64,000 bases of DNA from Hexactinellida sp. DTS-2022. Lineage: Eukaryota; Porifera; Hexactinellida. Under the pieces are notes generated by a model, which saw only the letters and a program-made list of their open reading frames with translations, had not been told where the DNA came from and did not search any database. The position numbers were made by a program, and so were the translations under genes. Positions 11,401-21,030 of this stretch are shown here, piece by piece (the first letter of the stretch is position 1; the number at the start of each line of letters is the position of its first letter). The stretch covers positions 1,426,001-1,490,000 of the forward strand of contig JAPNXP010000009.1 of the NCBI GenBank assembly GCA_028753945.1, in the 5' to 3' direction.

Positions 11401-12398
11401 ATCCGGGCGCTAACAGCTGACTTCACACGCGTCGCCACTTCTGCCACTATCTCGGTCACGTTGAGACTGTTCTGATCGTTGATCAAGTAGAACCCAAACA
11501 TGGGGGTGTCGCCCCCCGCCAGGAACTGCTCCTCCGGGGCAGTCACGCCCCTCACTCTCTGCTCGAACCCGCCCAGCACGCAGGCGTCCTGCAGGTGGTC
11601 GAACAGAGAGGGGACAACCACTCCCAAGTAGGCCACGTCATTCACCTCCCGCGCGTCCTCGAATCTCCACTTCCGGTGCTCCACCCCCGCGAAACTGTCC
11701 CCCGTCTCCAGGCCGCACCTGCAGCCGGCGGCCAGCGCGGACCCGGACACGCAGACCACGGCAGAGCCGTAGATCAGCAGGACGCTCTCCTGGTCGGAGG
11801 CGGGCACTCGGGGGTTCGTGCCCAGGGCGTGGCAGTTGGTGAAGCAGCGGATCTTCCTGACCGGTTCCTCGTGCAGCAGTTGCTCCAGCAGGAGAAGTCC
11901 GTCTTGGGAGTACACCCTCAGGAAACCGGAAATGAAGCCGACCGCAAACACCTCCATCAAGATGGGCTCTCCGTCCCCTGGGCTGCCCCCCTCCCCATTG
12001 CGGGCGGGAGGGGGCAGCAGGAGAGTGAGGGCTATTGTGTCGGTTGACTCGTCGCCAGGGTCGTCTGTATCTTCTGCTAGGAGCGGCCGGGCCTGCGTGT
12101 GGAGGCTGTAGCTGATCCTGTAGGGGCCCTCTGCGGGCGCCGGAGAGGACCGGAGGATGAGGAAGTGCCGGGGGGAGACGAGTGCTAGGAACCGTCTGGT
12201 GGGGGAAAAGGACAAGAGACTCTTCTGAGTGAGGGACCAGTCGCCGGGGCTGGGGTACTGCAGCTCCCAGGGACCGGTCGAGTCATTGGATTCTGTGGCA
12301 ACGGACTGACGGACACGGCTCTCTAAGTCGAGAACAGATAACTCGTAGAGGTAGTTTATTGGCAGCTGTGTTAACACCTGTAGATCTACACAGGACAT
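8403..12398 (-). CDS. RAB3GAP2: Rab3 GTPase-activating protein non-catalytic subunit
   Basis: Two exons, 12398-10782 and 10730-8403, joined across a 51-bp GT-AG intron, give 1314 residues (human protein ~1390). RAB3GAP2 pairs with RAB3GAP1. The complex is a GAP for Rab3 and an exchange factor for Rab18, acting in exocytosis, ER shape and lipid droplet biology. The N-terminal beta-rich domain is clear (FSPTRRFLALVSPRHFLILR). The diagnostic segment LAIYAPKRGILEVW / NRVGAFTIGKGARLLH lies near residues 440-475, followed by the conserved VPFHLTLPPILIDQAQDE at the exon junction. The C-terminal half is helical and less conserved. Coding sequence is notably GC-rich. The gene ends about 150 bp before the first exon of the aldolase gene on the same strand. 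Confidence 0.95.
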
Positions 12399-13238
12399 AA
12401 CACTGTATAGTTATTAAGGTGTTGGTCGACCCTTATGAAAATTGCAGTGCGATTTATAGAAATGCTCTAACTCCTGAGACTGCAATTATGTCAAACGATA
12501 TATTCACTTTTTGCCTATCGCTGATGAAGACCATTATTCATAGAAGAATTAATCCTGGTTGAATGATAAAAATACTATGTAGTTTTTTTCCAAATAATGA
12601 AATATTTCAACTAATATTTTGCTGATCGAAAGAAATTTCCACTAAAATTGAGAGTTTGCCTCAACTAAAATGAATTTCAAACTGTCCCTACTTAGTAGAA
12701 ATACAAATGTAAGTTTAATCAAAAAATTATCAAGAGGATTCAGTTCATTTGCAGACAAGTCAAAAGACAAATATATTAGCAAATTGCAATATAAGCGAAC
12801 TGTAACTAATTTCTCTTTGCGATAATTAAATAAGTCACTTGTTACACTGTCTAGTATTCGTACAGTTAAAATTAAGTACATTAGTATGTTGTTTAAATAA
12901 TTATAGCAATTCAATGTGCGAATTCTAATTTCAGATTTGAATACGACATGGTCGAAATACTCTAGGTGCATAATTTCCAATCATTACGATTATTTTTCAC
13001 TGAGATACAGCCACATTTCCTTTAGTGCCACTTGTGCCACAAGTCGTACGTGGCAAGGATACTTATGTCACTTCATATGGTTATTGGATAAAATTACTTA
13101 AATCACAATGTTATGGAATTTATAATTATAGTAACATATTTAATAAATACATTTCAGAGTAGTTTAACAGCAGTTAATGTGCAACAAGAAGCTTATTGTC
13201 TGGAATAAAATTCCTATTGTTGAAATACTTTTGGTCGA
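12399..13238. other. AT-rich spacer between RAB3GAP2 and the SRCR-EGF gene
   Basis: About 840 bp of AT-rich sequence upstream of RAB3GAP2 and downstream of the SRCR-EGF gene. I see no ORF with family signal, RNA gene or clear repeat. It presumably holds the RAB3GAP2 promoter and the neighbour's 3' UTR. Confidence 0.5.
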
Positions 13239-14281
13239 TTAGTGTATTAGTTCTTTATTGACAGGCTGATAAATTTCGCACTGTTCTCCTCTGAAACTCC
13301 CTTGACACTGACATGTGCCGAGTGCATAATTACAGCTTCCCCCATTGAGACAGGTGACAGAACAGTTAGTTCCCAAGCTCTGACAACTGTCTCCATAGTA
13401 TGGCAAATTACATCGGCATGTTCCGTCGCAATTGTTACATATCCCATTGGTTGAACAAGCTGGCGCACAGTTCTGTGATTGACACGCGTCACCAAAATAT
13501 GGAGGCTCGCAATCACATATTCCAGTTCGATTGTTGCACGCACCCTTTCCACTGCACATATTGGGACACATCTTAAACTGACAGCTGTCTCCATAGTATG
13601 GCAGCATACAATTGCAAGTACCACTGCTTGTTATACACTTTCCATTATTCACACATGGAGGGTCGCACTGCTTCATTTCACAATTATCGCCATAATATGG
13701 GTCTCTGCACATGCATCTCCCTATGTCACAGAATCCTCCGTTTAAACAATTGCCATTACATTCACATGTACCTTCTACAACGTCGCAATAACCTGGCGCA
13801 TTGCAAATGATGTTAACAAACAAAAGGTACATCTAACTCCGTATAAATACTGACTATAGTCATTAGTCATGCTATGATTGCACGCTAGTATGTCTCCATC
13901 CTCTGTTCTGTCACAGCTTACATCGGATAATTTAAGTTCTCCCAGGCCATACATTCCAACAGTTGCCCGTCCTACACTATTATCATGAAATGGCAGTTTT
14001 CTTTCTCTGCACCAAACGTGCCCATTGTCAATGGCCCAAGCCCCTTGGACAAAATTATCAGCGCAGATGAAACTCCATTCCAGCATGCCTTTCGATAGCA
14101 GACATATCTGAACATAATTATTCAGCAATTCATTTTCAATCTCAAGGTTCTTATTCCTCACGTCTCCTAAAGTTAGGCACTCCTCATTCCTCACTAACCG
14201 TATTATATAAATCCCCAACAAGAACACACTCAAAAAGAAGAGCTGTTTATCATACTGAGCACGATTCCTTTTAGTCAACAA
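13239..14281 (-). CDS. SRCR-domain plus EGF-repeat protein (scavenger-receptor-like)
   Basis: Two overlapping minus-strand frames join if a 38-bp GT-AG intron (13830-13793) is removed. The join restores an R-C-Y-C-D sequence and gives 334 residues. A hydrophobic signal anchor (QLFFLSVFLLGIYIIRLV) lies at residues 13-30. A degenerate SRCR domain follows (about 65-150: EWSFICADNF, WCRERKLPF, GELKLSDVSC, YGVRC). Then come about five compact EGF-like repeats with a recurring P-Y-Y/F-G-D-x-C signature. No second transmembrane segment is seen, so it is either secreted or a type II membrane protein. Known SRCR/EGF proteins bind microbes or matrix ligands; the role here is inference. The very short intron is the least certain part; the alternative is two adjacent frames separated by a frameshift. 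Confidence 0.7.
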
Positions 14282-14500
14282 TAGTAATTAATTAAAACCC
14301 ATCAATGTGTACTCCATTTATAGAATTTCTAATGAAGGACTAAAGACAGAATTGTTAATAAGTTACATAATTCTTAATTAGAAAAACTGTGACATGATTA
14401 CATAGTTATGTAACGAACTTTGTACAAATTATATATTCTTCTTAGAATTACTTACAGAACCTAATGGATAATAATTAAACTTTAATACTTTATACAATAG

Positions 14501-14570
14501 CAGTGGCGTCGTGCTTGAATACATTCTGGGGGCCCCGGGGCCCCCAGGCCCATAGAGCACGACGCCACTG
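14501..14570. mobile_element. 70-bp micro-MITE with hAT-like ends
   Basis: The ends are perfect inverted repeats, CAGTGGCGTCGTGC at the left and its complement at the right. They surround a GC-rich palindromic core (GGGGGCCCCGGGGCCCCC). The CAGTGGCG start is hAT-like, but no exact 8-bp target duplication is visible. The whole segment can fold into one hairpin. Confidence 0.65.
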
Positions 14571-14860
14571 TACTTACTATAGCATTAAATAATGAAATTT
14601 AGCTGAACTTTAATTTAATATTATTCTTCAATGAAAGACCATACAGTTTATCATATTTTAGTATTTTGTGAAAATACCTAAAATGTTTGATAATTTATAT
14701 TACAAAAATTATATTTATGTTTGAGAATCATTGTAGAAATTCTTTAATCTAAATTAATTTAGAATCATTACAGTTATTCAATATACTAAATTCTAGATAT
14801 TTTGTACGTTATGAGATCTCCATCTAATATAATATAAGAGATGTTATATAACTATGAACA

Positions 14861-15307
14861 AATTTGGTCGGGGCTAATTTAAGACTCCATTAATTATATG
14901 GCCTCTTTAATAAACATAAACATTGTCAGAAGGAGAGATAAAGTGCCACTATTTCGTTATCATCATTGATACGATACCAATACTAAGATTCTAAGATTGG
15001 TAAATAATGTCATACGCTGTTATACTACATTCGTTACCAAAAGTTGCCTTATCAAAGAGTGAGATTAATGGGATAAATGTGATCTTGTGCATGGGGAGTA
15101 ACGAAAGTAATGAACTATCGGTACCGGGAAACGATAAAAAGGGAATCTCATTGAGTACACTTTAGAAGACGTATAAGCAGCAATGCTAAAATGTATAAAT
15201 TTTATATACTGCATAAATTTGCACCATGTCTCCTTCTGCCAATGTTATATGTTTAATAGAAAGGCCTTATATTGAATGGGAGCCTAATATTAGCTCAGAC
15301 CAAAATT
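14861..15307. mobile_element. decayed terminal-inverted-repeat element
   Basis: About 80-90 bp at the left (AATTTGGTCGGGGCTAA... through GTCAGAAGGAGAGA) recur as a diverged inverted copy at the right end. Similarity is perhaps two thirds, so this is an old MITE. No coding sequence. It lies in the spacer between the SRCR-EGF and PSMD11 genes. Confidence 0.5.
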
Positions 15308-16061
15308 GAAAATTCATACCAGAGCTACTTTTATCATCGAGCTAAATTGGCAGCCAAAAATAATCTGTTATTATAATGCATCGATTGTTAACAAATAACA
15401 AATTCATAAGGGGTAGCTAAACACGCTGGTCCGATTTATTGGACAACATTAAGTTTTAATTTGCTTGTTTTGTAATCAGGTTAATCCAGAAAAGTGTAAT
15501 GTGCCTAGAAGAGAACCACGAAAATTGGAAATAAATTAGGTAAAATTAGACCTATATAATACATTGGTGGTAACTAAGAAGTTAGAACTGAGTAAGGATT
15601 AATTTAATATTCATCCAGACGAGATCTCAGTTCCCCGATACAAATGTCCTTATGTAGCAGTTACCAACGAGTTGGAATACCAACCGTTAAATCTCGCTAT
15701 CACATTAGGATAATAACTAACATCTGTAAAGACAATATAAGTTATATAACGCAGGTTCAGAAAGTGCCATAGAATTAATCAATACAAATTATCCTATAAA
15801 CGATTATATGGTTGGCATCATGTTAGAACATAACAGCAATTGAGTAATTAAATCTCCATAATTTAAGGACAATGACTATACAATACTCTATGGCAATAAC
15901 TATGTATGTGGTAGGGTGATTTGCATTAGGTTTTGTTAAGAAAGGAGTAGCAGTAGTAGTGTTCACTCAATGCTGTTAATATGATCTATTATCTGAACTA
16001 GACAAGATATGAACAAAAGCTAAAATTACATACTCAAGCTAGGGACGAGTCAAATAATCTA
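15308..16061. other. AT-rich spacer downstream of PSMD11
   Basis: About 750 bp of AT-rich DNA after the end of PSMD11. I see no ORF, RNA gene or recognised repeat. Confidence 0.45.
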
Positions 16062-17698
16062 CTATGTGAGACGCTTAGCCTTTGTGTACAGTGAGTTGAC
16101 TACTTCGCCCATTTGTGAGAAAGTGTCCAAGGCTGCTTCGTATGTGCGGTCTGCTTCTGACTCGTCGAAGACAATGAGGTTTCCGTTGCCCTGGTCTAGG
16201 ATTCCATGGAATGTCTTGTCGAGGATCATTTTCGACAGTTTCTGTTCAATTAGATCAACAGGAAGGTTGATTAGAGTGGCCACGTGTAATATTTCCACAA
16301 CAGAGTACGGCTCTATTATTTTACACAGATTCTTCTCCAGCAAGTCATCGTATAGAGTCTCCAAATGAGATTTCACTATGACGTCTGCCCCCAGGTATGT
16401 CTCGTACTTGATCAGAGAATCCTTGAATTTAGCGAGAGAGCGCTCAGAGCTGGCTTTGGCCACTACTTGCATGGCCAGTATTTCCTGAGACAAGTAGTTG
16501 AGCGTCAGCTTGCCGGAGAGGAGGCCGTCCACCTCTGACGAATTTCCAACCATTATTTTCGAAAGCAGCATGTACTTCAAGCTGAGTCCCGCGTTTATTT
16601 TGTCTCCGAACGAATCGAACCCCTCAAAGGCCTCGAAGAAGTACGAGAAGGCGGTCTTAAAGTCTCCCTCTTCCGCGTGCAGGATTCCGGACTGCAAGTC
16701 CAGCGATGCCTGGATCTTAGGCGGGCAGTAGATGGCGTTAGCGGTGGTGCGAGCCGAGGTGAGAGCAGCCCTCGACTTGGCCGCATTCTTCACATTGAAG
16801 TAGGCCTTGCTCTCCAGCAGCTGAATCTCCATCAACAGAGACTTGTCGTCCAATTTTCTCAGCTCCCGCAGCAGCTTGGTGCCCAGGTCGAGAGCGCGAC
16901 TGAAATTGTAGTTGTCAACCTGCAGCGACATGAGACGCGCCTCCAGCGCCTGCCTCAGATAGACCCGCTTCTCGGTCTCGGCCCACTCGATGTACATCTC
17001 CACTATGCTAACTTTATCTTCGATGGGCACCACGCTGTTCTCGATTGTGAGGTACTTGTTGAGCGTGTCTGTGACGATCTTAGCCGCCTTCTGCTTGGGG
17101 TACGGGTGCAGGCAGTAGCGCAGGTTGTAGAGGAGGCTGCGGAAGAGGATGCGGTGCTTCTCCAGGGCGGGGAGGTCGCGGTTGTCAGGGGAACAGGACT
17201 TCTTTAGGATGTCTCCGCACTCGGCGAGACTCAGTTCCTTCTGCTTGGTGACCTCCACAGAGTCCTGTCCCACGAAATCTAGCGCCATTATCGCGACTGA
17301 GGCTTCCATGCGCGAATCCGAATCCAACAACCTCTCGAAAATCTTTCCGCTCAGCATCACAAGGGGTACCTGGTCCCCATTTTCTAAACACACAAACACA
17401 CACATAAACAAATGAGTTTATCAACGATAATAAGGTATTACAAACCAGTGCCTATTGTCATTTCTTTTGACTGCAAGCAATCCTTTGGTAAGAATCCCTG
17501 TTCCAGGTCTGGAATGGCTAGCAGAACTCCGACAATGGTGGAAGAGAGATTGGTAGAACCGATGTTGTTGACTCTGCCCATGCACTGATCGAGGCATTCC
17601 TTCAGCAACATCCTGATGCCAGGCACTCCGGCATTAGCTAAGTCCTGGCTGTTGAGAAACCTGTACAAGATGAGTCGAAAGTGAAAAACTTCGTCCAT
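16062..17698 (-). CDS. PSMD11: 26S proteasome non-ATPase regulatory subunit 11 (Rpn6) with an N-terminal extension
   Basis: Exon 17383-16062 carries nearly all of Rpn6: the TPR-like solenoid (EWAETEKRVYLRQALEARL, SARTTANAIYCPPKIQASLD) and the C-terminal PCI domain ending KMILDKTFHGILDQGNG and SLYTKAKRLT. Rpn6 is a lid subunit that clamps the lid to the 20S core and the AAA ring. An upstream exon (17698-17446) joins in frame across a 62-bp GT-AG intron, giving 524 residues against ~422 in vertebrates. The extra ~110 residues (start MDEVFHFRLILYRFLNSQD) match nothing I recognise. If translation instead starts at the later Met in SRMEASVAIM, the protein has normal length. NIP7 lies ~300 bp upstream on the same strand. 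Confidence 0.93.
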
Positions 17699-18000
17699 CG
17701 TAGCTATTTGTATACACTAAAGATATGAGCTCATTCTTGAGACATGAACAGTATAACAGTAAATATGGTACTAAAGTTACCAATAAATTTAAATGTTCAC
17801 ATTTCAGATAGAAATTAAAAGCCCAATAAGACTAATCGAAATATGCACACACTTCGCTAATAATACTAAATTCTGTGAATTCTAGGTTTCATTTCGATGA
17901 AATAAACAATTTCCGTGTATTCTTTCATAGCAGGATTCAAACAAATTTGGCTAAAACATAGTTGAAATAAAACTAATTATTATCTCAGAAATAATTATAA
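17699..18000. other. spacer between PSMD11 and NIP7
   Basis: About 300 bp, AT-rich. It holds the NIP7 3' end and presumably the PSMD11 promoter. No feature recognised. Confidence 0.4.
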
Positions 18001-18543
18001 TCAAATCAAGTTGTCTTCATTTCTAATATACTCTCCTATGTCAGCTTGGTGCAGTACGATTATAGTACCGGGGTCGCTGTGTCTCGACTCTTGGGTCGAT
18101 TTAGCAGCCACCCCGAAGCCGAGGGGCAGGTTAGCCATACTAAACACGACAACGCCTTGGTGCTGAGATATGCTGTCAGATATTCTGCCCACTCCCGACT
18201 TGAGCACGTTGTTTCCATACAAGAACGATTGCTCCGCTCCAGATTTAACCCACACTTTCCCAGTCGCGTACTGAGACAGGAATTCCAACGCCGTTATATG
18301 CAGTCGGAACTTCTTACCAGCTGTAAATTTCCCGAAACAGCTGCCGACCGAAATCAGCTGTTTCCTGCTCACAGAGAGGGAGTTTGTGAGCAGCTCCTCG
18401 TTCAGGTAGTACACTCGGTCTCTGTGCAGACGGAACGAAAAGCTCCCGTCCTGTCTGTCGATCAAATGACGAATGTTATCTCCAATGAACTTAGATAACT
18501 TCTCGAAAAATATTTTTGTTTCCTCCTCTGTCAACGGTCTCAT
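18001..18543 (-). CDS. NIP7: 60S ribosome subunit biogenesis protein NIP7
   Basis: 180 residues, the exact length of human NIP7, in one exon. It starts [21 protein letters not shown], as in all family members. The N-terminal domain (residues 1-95) is followed by a PUA RNA-binding domain (about 95-170) with [22 protein letters not shown] and [24 protein letters not shown]7 acts in the nucleolus in pre-rRNA processing and 60S assembly with NOP8/FTSJ3 in known systems. The start is fixed by the conserved MRPLT. A second ribosome-assembly gene, RPF2, occurs at 44 kb. Confidence 0.97.
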   Translation of the reverse strand: MRPLTEEETKIFFEKLSKFIGDNIRHLIDRQDGSFSFRLHRDRVYYLNEELLTNSLSVSRKQLISVGSCFGKFTAGKKFRLHITALEFLSQYATGKVWVKSGAEQSFLYGNNVLKSGVGRISDSISQHQGVVVFSMANLPLGFGVAAKSTQESRHSDPGTIIVLHQADIGEYIRNEDNLI

Positions 18544-19063
18544 TTTAATTAACTAAATTAACCTGTTACCTCTATGCAATACAGACGTTAGTAATTAAAA
18601 GTTTGTGCTGAGAATTAAAATAATTGTTTTCTACTAATTAAAACCCTTAGCTTAGCGAATTAATTTTAGCCGTAAGACACAAGTTTGGTTATAAAACATT
18701 GGACCCCATGTAAGTACAGTTTAGGAAATCCTTAGATACGTACGTAACTGGGAATTATTGATGTGGGATTTATCTGTAGCTCAGACGTTGGCCTAAATAT
18801 ACATAAATATACGTACCTACAAGTCCAGTGGGTAACTAACTAATTATGTCTACCAAAATTATTAAATTAATGTATCCTATCTACAGCTACTAATTCAATA
18901 AATAAATACAATACAGCTTGCACACAAATAGATGAAAGTAATAACTTCACTTGAATCCATTAATTTGTGGAATTAAATTATTAGTTGTGAGATTGAACAC
19001 AGAATCTGGTGCAAAAATAATCTTTTAACGTTCAGGTATACAGAAAGTGTATATTGGAAGCAA
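18544..19063. other. AT-rich spacer between NIP7 and ZFPL1
   Basis: About 520 bp upstream of NIP7 and downstream of ZFPL1. No ORF with family signal and no repeat that I could pair within the window. Confidence 0.4.
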
Positions 19064-19864
19064 CTATGTATCTCGTCCCACTTGAAAAAAAATATCTCCT
19101 TGAACAAAAGTGTTTGACGTTTTCTTGCGTACGATAGTGTGGAAATGAGAGAACGCAAACACGAGTATAATAAACAGAATACAAAGGCCAATTAGTTTCA
19201 AAACCTTCGGACTGCAGACAGAGGACGAAGTGTAAGTCCGCTTCCAAGGAGCACGAAAAGTGCTGAGTTTCTTCCTAACCTGTTTGTCGTATTTGTATTT
19301 ATTATACTCTCCTACAGAATCCTCGAAGGTCTCGTTTCTAGAGACGTTAGATTCCATCTGTGCCAACTGGTCGCTTATCGAGTGTCGGGTGGGGGAGAAG
19401 AGTGGGCCTGGAGTTTGGTGACTGACCTCAGCTCGGGACCTGGTGCCCCCAGAGCTCCCTTCGCCGGGCGTGTCGAAGGGTCGGTCTGTCCCTGCCGCGA
19501 GGGCGGGGAGGTGGGCTCGTAGGGACTCTGCGATGGGAGAGGCGTTGCTGACCGGCGGGATAATGGGGGAGGAGCAGATGGGACACTCGGGGACAGAACC
19601 TAGTGGCTGCTCTCGCGTGTGTCTACACAAACAGTCCAAGTGAAATAAGTCGAGACACACGAGTCGCACCACTTCCCCCTGCTCTAGGTTAGAGCGGCAG
19701 AGCGAGCAGTTGGGATCAGCGTCCACGTCCTTAAGCCAGGCCCTGTAGGAGTGCACGATACACCGCGGGTGCTGCTCCACTATGCAGCTCTCACACACAT
19801 TAACTCTGTGCGCGTAGCAGTACAGACTGGTCACGACTGAGCCGCAGCCCTTGCAGACACCCAT
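19064..19864 (-). CDS. ZFPL1: zinc finger protein-like 1, Golgi membrane protein
   Basis: 266 residues in one exon, slightly shorter than vertebrate ZFPL1 (~310). An N-terminal B-box-like zinc finger (MGVCKGCGSVVTSLYCYAHR, VCESC, HPRC) is followed by a RING-like finger (CSLCRSNL, LVCLDLFHLDCLC, CPICSSPI). Both are in the order and spacing of ZFPL1. A disordered Ser/Pro linker leads to a C-terminal transmembrane helix near residues 222-243 (LKLIGLCILFIILVFAFSH). The vertebrate protein is a cis-Golgi integral membrane protein that binds GM130. The short lumenal tail fits this topology. The start is the conserved MG-C-K-xC. Confidence 0.95.
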   Translation of the reverse strand: MGVCKGCGSVVTSLYCYAHRVNVCESCIVEQHPRCIVHSYRAWLKDVDADPNCSLCRSNLEQGEVVRLVCLDLFHLDCLCRHTREQPLGSVPECPICSSPIIPPVSNASPIAESLRAHLPALAAGTDRPFDTPGEGSSGGTRSRAEVSHQTPGPLFSPTRHSISDQLAQMESNVSRNETFEDSVGEYNKYKYDKQVRKKLSTFRAPWKRTYTSSSVCSPKVLKLIGLCILFIILVFAFSHFHTIVRKKTSNTFVQGDIFFQVGRDT

Positions 19865-20311
19865 TATATGCTACCGCTATATGTATAGGCTAATGCTATA
19901 GTCAACTGAACAAACAAGCACAAATAAAAGGTGACTTAAAAATCTCACGCGGAACCATCGTTAAAACTTAAAACGCTATTTGAATGCAAGAGTTAACAAC
20001 CGAAGTAATATCATATTTTTCCTAAGAGTAAGAATTTGTTTGTGTGTATGCTATTTTGTTTGCCTAGTTACTAAGTAGTATCATGTTATAAATACTGAAT
20101 TGACCCCATCATGTCACGCTCGCGAATCTGAACACATAAAATAGTTTAGGTGTCTGGCCCAGTTTGCGAGAATGTATTGTGATAAAATATTCATGCGTTG
20201 TGTGTAGTCTATCTCTTAATTGGAACCATATCGTTGCCGGGTAGGACAGGTCCCATACTAATATACTACCTTTTGGTTTATAGGTAGGTAGGAGAATTAA
20301 TCTACATACCG
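19865..20311. other. spacer upstream of ZFPL1
   Basis: About 440 bp of AT-rich DNA between the ZFPL1 start and a hAT element. It is likely to contain the ZFPL1 promoter. Nothing else recognised. Confidence 0.4.
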
Positions 20312-20796
20312 CAGAGTTGCACGCGGGGCGGGCCGAGTTTAATTATCAGCCCGCGGGCCTTGCGGGCCGATAATCTTTGCAATAGGCCCGCACAATACGT
20401 TATACTGAACAATGGTCAGGACAGTCAAGTAGTTCAATGACCAATTAACTCAACATCTTGTTAAACTTTAGCAATTTACCCCAATTTACTGTAATTACTA
20501 TTTTCAGCTCATAATCCTTGTTATGTGTTTGTTGTTTGTTCGTCTAAACTCTAGAATGAAATCATTATTATATTAAACCAGGATCATGCCTTTGATTGCA
20601 TGCATTGGAGTATATTGCGCTTTCCGAGCATTTATGTACAATGTACTTCGTTATGTAAATTTAAGGGAATACACAAGGTACTTGATTATTTGCGGGCCGG
20701 TTGCGGGTTGCGGGGCGGGCCGCGGGTCAGTTTAACCTAAATGGCGGGCCGCGGGGCGGGCTGCGGTTACAAAAATTCGGCCCGCGTGCAACTCTG
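20312..20796. mobile_element. 485-bp non-autonomous hAT element with 8-bp target duplication
   Basis: The left end reads CAGAGTTGCACGCGGGGCGG and the right end TTCGGCCCGCGTGCAACTCT(G). Exact 8-bp direct repeats ACATACCG flank it at 20304-20311 and 20797-20804. The subterminal regions are GC-rich with repeated GCGGGCC units (palindromic GGCCCGC), and the middle is AT-rich. No transposase. The intact target duplication suggests a fairly recent insertion. Confidence 0.92.
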
Positions 20797-21030
20797 ACAT
20801 ACCGTAACACGATTTATCCAAGTCGGCACTGGGAACATCTTGGTTAATCGATGTCCCATTTAATTAAGCGGAGTCTATTTGCGCAAACTAAACAGTTACA
20901 AAGAAGAAATTACCTTAGGAACAAGAGCACTCAGAGTGGACTTTTGTGGGCTGACTTTATCTAATAATAAGAGTGTAATATAAATAATATATAAAAAATA
21001 ACAAATATATTATGCGAATTGGAATGTTAT

